Below are positions 60,826 through 64,000 of a stretch of DNA of 64,000 bases, in pieces. Below the pieces are notes generated by a model. That model did not search any database. It was not told the origin of the DNA and was given only the letters and a program-made list of their open reading frames with translations. Position 1 is the first letter of the stretch. Every line of letters starts with the position of its first letter. The stretch is taken from positions 6,014,001-6,078,000 of the forward strand of contig NC_014931.1 in the NCBI RefSeq assembly GCF_000184745.1, written 5' to 3'. Both the position numbers and the translations under genes were made by a program. The stretch is from Variovorax paradoxus EPS. GTDB taxonomy: Bacteria > Pseudomonadota > Gammaproteobacteria > Burkholderiales > Burkholderiaceae_C.

Positions 60826-61332
60826 TCAGCCGCGGGCTTGCGCCAGCAGCGTGTCGGCGTCGCTGACTTCGAACTTGCCGGGTGCCTCGACGTTGAGCGT
60901 CGCGACCTTGCCGTCCTTCACGAGCATCGAGTAGCGATTGCTGCGCAGGCCCATGCCACGGCCCGTCAGGTCGAGCGTGAGACCAGTGGCCTTGGCGAAA
61001 TCGGCACTGCCGTCCGCCAGCATGCGCACCTTGGCGCCGGTCTTCTGGTCGCGCGCCCAAGCGCCCATCACGAAGGCATCGTTCACGCTCACGCACCAGA
61101 TCTCGTCCACGCCGGCGGCCTTGAAGTCGTCGAAGTGCTGCACGTAGCCCGGCACGTGCTTGGCCGAGCAGGTGGGCGTGAAGGCGCCCGGCAGTGCGAA
61201 CAGCGCGATGGTCTTGCCGGCCGAAGCCTTGGCCACGTCCACCGCGTTCGGGCCGATGCTGCAGCCTTCGCCCTCGACTTCGGAATATTCCTGCAGGGTT
61301 GCCGAAGGAAGGGTGTCACCGACTTTGATCAT
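60826..61332 (-). CDS. Peroxiredoxin of the Prx5/AhpE-like type
   Basis: This thiol peroxidase has 168 residues. The peroxidatic Cys is in FALPGAFTPTCSAKHVPGYV. The conserved Arg is in GRGMGLRSNRYSMLVKDGKV. No clear resolving Cys is in the usual position; only one other Cys (in GEGCSIGPN) and one in EIWCVSVND are present. The start MIKVGDTLPSATLQEYSE is at 61332, with CAGGAG upstream, directly after the S17 operon terminator. A reductant such as thioredoxin or glutaredoxin is likely. Confidence 0.93.
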   Translation of the reverse strand: MIKVGDTLPSATLQEYSEVEGEGCSIGPNAVDVAKASAGKTIALFALPGAFTPTCSAKHVPGYVQHFDDFKAAGVDEIWCVSVNDAFVMGAWARDQKTGAKVRMLADGSADFAKATGLTLDLTGRGMGLRSNRYSMLVKDGKVATLNVEAPGKFEVSDADTLLAQARG

Positions 61333-61350
61333 TGAATGCTCCTGAAAAAG

Positions 61351-61377
61351 AAAAACGGCCCACATTGTGGGCCGTTT
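61351..61377 (-). terminator. Terminator of the S10 ribosomal operon after rpsQ
   Basis: The perfect stem AAACGGCCCACA/TGTGGGCCGTTT with one loop base is followed on the minus strand by TTTTTC. It ends the ribosomal transcript before the peroxiredoxin gene, whose ribosome site follows immediately. Confidence 0.93.
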
Positions 61378-61402
61378 CCGGTTGAGTCGTTGAACTCGAA
61401 GA

Positions 61403-61672
61403 TCAGACCAGCACGGCCTTCTCGACCAAGCGGGTCACAACCCAGTTCTTGGTCTTCGAGATCGGACGGCTTTCCGTGATCTCGATGGTGTCGCCGAGCT
61501 TGTATTCGCCATTTTCGTCATGGGCGTGGTACTTGCTCGTCTTGGCCACGATCTTGCCGTAGAGCTCGTGCTTCACACGGCGCTCGACCAGCACAGTCAC
61601 GGTCTTGGCACGCTTGTCGCTGACCACCTTGCCGATCAAGGTGCGCTTGAGGGATTTTTTAGCTTCCGTCAT
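61403..61672 (-). CDS. rpsQ: 30S ribosomal protein S17
   Basis: This is the 16S rRNA-binding small-subunit protein, 89 residues. The family core is [20 protein letters not shown] followed by [20 protein letters not shown] and [23 protein letters not shown] at 61672 with AAGGAG is preferred over a GTG two codons upstream. It follows rpmC by 9 bases and ends the operon at a terminator. Confidence 0.97.
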   Translation of the reverse strand: MTEAKKSLKRTLIGKVVSDKRAKTVTVLVERRVKHELYGKIVAKTSKYHAHDENGEYKLGDTIEITESRPISKTKNWVVTRLVEKAVLV

Positions 61673-61681
61673 GTTCACTCC

Positions 61682-61933
61682 TTACTTGGCGGCTTGGTTT
61701 TCTTGCTGCTTCTGCGCAAGAATGGTCTTGGCGCGCGCGATGTCGCGGCGCGTCACGCGCAGCGTCGAGGTGTTCGACAGCTGTTGCGTGGCTTTCTGCA
61801 TGCGCAGACCGAAGTGGGCCTTCTGCAGGTCCTTGATTTCGGTTTCGAGGCCTGCGACGTCCTTCGTGCGAAGGGTTGCAGCCTTGGTGACCTTGGCCGG
61901 AGCCACGGTTTCTTTTTTCTTACGTGTTGCCAT
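61682..61933 (-). CDS. rpmC: 50S ribosomal protein L29 with N-terminal extension
   Basis: The L29 core has [20 protein letters not shown] and [20 protein letters not shown]. The protein has 83 residues, about 20 longer than usual L29, because of a Lys-rich head, [28 protein letters not shown] site upstream of 61933 supports the longer start. It lies between rplP and rpsQ. Confidence 0.95.
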   Translation of the reverse strand: MATRKKKETVAPAKVTKAATLRTKDVAGLETEIKDLQKAHFGLRMQKATQQLSNTSTLRVTRRDIARAKTILAQKQQENQAAK

Positions 61934-61946
61934 GGATGTTCTCCTC

Positions 61947-62363
61947 TCAGGCGCCGAGCTGGCGAGCGACGAACGTCGTGCGCAGCGGAAGCTTGGCGGC
62001 GGCCAGGCGGAACGCTTCGCGGGCGAGTTCTTCGGGCACGCCGACGATCTCGAACACGATCTTGCCAGGCTGGATTTCAGCGACGTAGTACTCGGGGTTG
62101 CCCTTACCGTTACCCATCCGAACTTCGGCGGGCTTGGTCGAGATTGGCTTGTCCGGGAACACGCGGATCCAGATACGGCCACCGCGCTTCACGTGACGCG
62201 AAATCGCGCGACGAGCGGCTTCGATCTGGCGCGCCGTGAGGCGGCCGCGGTCGGTGCATTTGAGACCGAAGTCACCGAACGCAACCGAGTTACCCGTGGT
62301 TGCGATGCCGGTGTTGCGGCCCTTTTGTTCCTTGCGGAACTTTCTGCGTGCAGGTTGCAGCAT
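61947..62363 (-). CDS. rplP: 50S ribosomal protein L16
   Basis: This large-subunit protein lies near the A-site tRNA. The 138-residue sequence has [37 protein letters not shown] and [20 protein letters not shown], all canonical. The spacing of 28 bases after rpsC and 13 before rpmC supports the standard S10 operon order. Confidence 0.98.
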   Translation of the reverse strand: MLQPARRKFRKEQKGRNTGIATTGNSVAFGDFGLKCTDRGRLTARQIEAARRAISRHVKRGGRIWIRVFPDKPISTKPAEVRMGNGKGNPEYYVAEIQPGKIVFEIVGVPEELAREAFRLAAAKLPLRTTFVARQLGA

Positions 62364-62391
62364 TTTTAATACTCCGTAGTTCTAAGACCGA

Positions 62392-63306
62392 TCACTCGGT
62401 CTTGGCACCGTCAGCTGCTGCAGCTGGCGCGGCTTTGCGGACGCGCTTAACGGCGGGTTTCGAGTCTGCACCGGCACCGCCGGTTGCTTCGGCGGGCTTG
62501 TCGCTGCCATCGGCCGGTGCGGTGTTGCCACCGATCGGGCCGCGGGCGCCGGCACGGGGGCCGGGACCACGACGGTCCGAACCCGGACGGTCGCCACCAG
62601 GGCGGCCATCGCGGCGCGGACCACGCGGACGACGTTCTTCTTCAGGACGCGGCGTTTCGACGGCCGGCAGGTCGTTGCGACCCAGCGTGTCGCCCTTGTA
62701 GACCCAGACCTTGACGCCGATGACGCCGTAGGTGGTCTTGGCTTCCGAGGTGCCGTAGTCGATGTCGGCGCGCAGGGTGTGAAGCGGCACGCGACCTTCG
62801 CGGTACCACTCGCAACGAGCGATTTCGATGCCGTTCAGGCGGCCCGACGACATGATCTTGATGCCCAGGGCACCCAGGCGCATGGCGTTCTGCATGGCGC
62901 GCTTCATGGCACGGCGGAACATGATCCGCTTTTCGAGCTGTTGCGTGATGCTGTCGGCGATCAGCTGGGCATCGATTTCGGGCTTGCGCACTTCTTCGAT
63001 GTTCACTGCCACCGGCACGCCGAGCTGCTTGCCCAGTTCGCGCTTGAGGTTCTCGATGTCTTCGCCCTTCTTGCCGATCACGACGCCCGGACGTGCCGAG
63101 TAGATCGTGATGCGTGCGTTCTTGGCGGGACGTTCGATCATGACGCGCGAGACCGAAGCGTTCTTCAGCTTCTTCTTCAGGTATTCGCGAACCTTGATGT
63201 CTTCGGCCAGCATGCCCGCGAAATCGCGGTCGCTTGCGTACCAGCGGCTGGACCAGTTACGGGTGACCGCAAGGCGGAACCCGGTTGGGTGGATTTTCTG
63301 TCCCAT
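62392..63306 (-). CDS. rpsC: 30S ribosomal protein S3 with long C-terminal tail
   Basis: S3 lines the mRNA entry channel. The 304-residue protein begins [22 protein letters not shown]-domain and core segments are present: [20 protein letters not shown] and [20 protein letters not shown]. Residues after about 215 form a long Arg/Gly/Pro- and then Ala-rich extension ([20 protein letters not shown]), well beyond the usual 230 or so. The ATG at 63306 is chosen by the family start. It follows rplV by 17 bases. Confidence 0.97.
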   Translation of the reverse strand: MGQKIHPTGFRLAVTRNWSSRWYASDRDFAGMLAEDIKVREYLKKKLKNASVSRVMIERPAKNARITIYSARPGVVIGKKGEDIENLKRELGKQLGVPVAVNIEEVRKPEIDAQLIADSITQQLEKRIMFRRAMKRAMQNAMRLGALGIKIMSSGRLNGIEIARCEWYREGRVPLHTLRADIDYGTSEAKTTYGVIGVKVWVYKGDTLGRNDLPAVETPRPEEERRPRGPRRDGRPGGDRPGSDRRGPGPRAGARGPIGGNTAPADGSDKPAEATGGAGADSKPAVKRVRKAAPAAAADGAKTE

Positions 63307-63323
63307 ATTTCTTCCAGGCCTTC

Positions 63324-63656
63324 TTAGTTGCCGACCGTCACGTACACATGGCACGTGGGCTTGCTGATGCGATTGCCGCGACCCTTGGCCCGCGCCGTGA
63401 AGCGCTTGAGCGTTGCACCTTGCTCGACGTAGATGGTCTTGACCTTCAGCTCGTCGATGTCGGCACCGTCGTTGTGCTCGGCGTTGGCGATTGCCGACTC
63501 GAGCACCTTCTTGATGATCACAGCGGCCTTTTTCTGCGTGAACTGCAGAACGTTGAGCGCTTGATCGACCTTCTTGCCGCGGATGAGGTCCGCGACCAGA
63601 CGGCCCTTGTCGACCGACAGGCGGACACCGCGGAGGACTGCACGTGTTTCAGACAT
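63324..63656 (-). CDS. rplV: 50S ribosomal protein L22
   Basis: L22 lines the exit tunnel. The 110-residue protein has [40 protein letters not shown] and the loop region [20 protein letters not shown], all typical. It lies between rpsS and rpsC in the S10 operon order. Confidence 0.98.
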   Translation of the reverse strand: MSETRAVLRGVRLSVDKGRLVADLIRGKKVDQALNVLQFTQKKAAVIIKKVLESAIANAEHNDGADIDELKVKTIYVEQGATLKRFTARAKGRGNRISKPTCHVYVTVGN

Positions 63657-63665
63657 GGTCGTTCC

Positions 63666-63944
63666 TTACTTCTTCTGGACTTTTTTGTCCGCGGGGTGCC
63701 CCTTGAACGTGCGCGTGAGCGCAAATTCGCCGAGCTTGTGGCCAACCATCTGGTCGGTGATGTACACAGGCACGTGTTGCTTGCCGTTGTGCACGGCGAT
63801 GGTCAGACCGATGAACTCGGGCAGAACCATCGAACGACGCGACCAGGTCTTGATCGGCTTCTTGTCCTTGGTCGTCACGGCCTTGTCGGCCTTGGCCACC
63901 AGGTGGTGGTCGACGAAAGGACCCTTTTTGAGAGAGCGAGTCAT
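63666..63944 (-). CDS. rpsS: 30S ribosomal protein S19
   Basis: S19 is a small-subunit head protein. The 92-residue sequence [40 protein letters not shown] and [20 protein letters not shown] is canonical. It lies 11 bases after rplB and 9 bases before rplV. Confidence 0.98.
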   Translation of the reverse strand: MTRSLKKGPFVDHHLVAKADKAVTTKDKKPIKTWSRRSMVLPEFIGLTIAVHNGKQHVPVYITDQMVGHKLGEFALTRTFKGHPADKKVQKK

Positions 63945-63955
63945 GAGCTATCCCC

Positions 63956-64000
63956 TTACTTCTTGCGACGCGACACGATGAAGACCTGCGTGCGCTTGTT
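63956..64000 (-). CDS. rplB: 50S ribosomal protein L2, C-terminal end only
   Basis: Fourteen codons and a TAA stop (63956-63958) are visible, reading NKRTQVFIVSRRKK, which fits the basic C-terminus of L2. The rest lies beyond the window. Its position upstream of rpsS is the standard S10 order. Confidence 0.9.
   Translation of the reverse strand, partial: NKRTQVFIVSRRKK

Noticed and set aside
61673..61678. GTG start for S17 two codons upstream
   Set aside because: The AAGGAG site spaces better to the ATG at 61672, which also gives the usual N-terminus.

Overview
The window looks like the chromosome of a high-GC betaproteobacterium of the Comamonadaceae, most likely Variovorax or a close relative. 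I base this on the strong G/C third-position bias, the gene content (i3-like T6SS order, short EIIA-Man/HPr/EI phosphotransferase set, cytochrome c', S10 ribosomal cluster) and an intergenic repeat typical of that family. This placement is from memory, not from a search. No tRNA, rRNA, IS element or CRISPR array was seen, and no gene-free stretch exceeds about 300 bp.

Region 1 (1-25276) is a complete type VI secretion system (T6SS) locus with all 13 core genes. A leftward operon runs TPR lipoprotein-tssB-tssC-hcp-tssE-tssF-tssG-clpV-vgrG. It diverges from a rightward tssJ-tssK-tssL-tssA operon across a regulatory gap with an operator-like dyad. A second leftward operon holds a TagX-like peptidoglycan peptidase, a PAAR tip protein, an unusual membrane protein with a ketosynthase-like motif, tssM, tagF and an OmpA-type protein.

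Region 2 (24449-33341) is an effector cargo island. A second VgrG carries a transthyretin-like (TTR) tail. It is followed, with one- to four-base overlaps, by a Tle3-like lipase, an exported protein (candidate adaptor or immunity), and a lipoprotein that repeats the VgrG tail domain. After these come a frameshifted, 5'-truncated DUF4123 chaperone with a 12-unit hexanucleotide tract, a DUF3304 lipoprotein and a broken gene start. Much of this region is visibly more AT-rich than its surroundings.

Region 3 (33342-44476) holds a YidB-like protein, an acyl-CoA ligase, a histidine kinase/sigma-54 activator pair, and a downstream exported protein that has a candidate upstream activator site and -24/-12 promoter. 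Two transporters, a second protein with the same repeat domain, an AraC regulator, a DMT exporter and a small unknown protein follow.

Region 4 (44487-49902) is a leftward chaperone-usher fimbrial operon with a strong hairpin after the major pilin. Region 5 (49903-54955) has an NADP oxidoreductase and a CpxAR-like two-component system, next to a Spy-like lipoprotein gene and a small repeat-protein gene that share a 42-bp promoter element. Region 6 (54956-61332) has the PTS trio and redox genes (TlpA-like thioredoxin, cytochrome c', cytochrome b561, peroxiredoxin). Region 7 (61403-64000) is the end of the S10 ribosomal operon, closing with a terminator after rpsQ.
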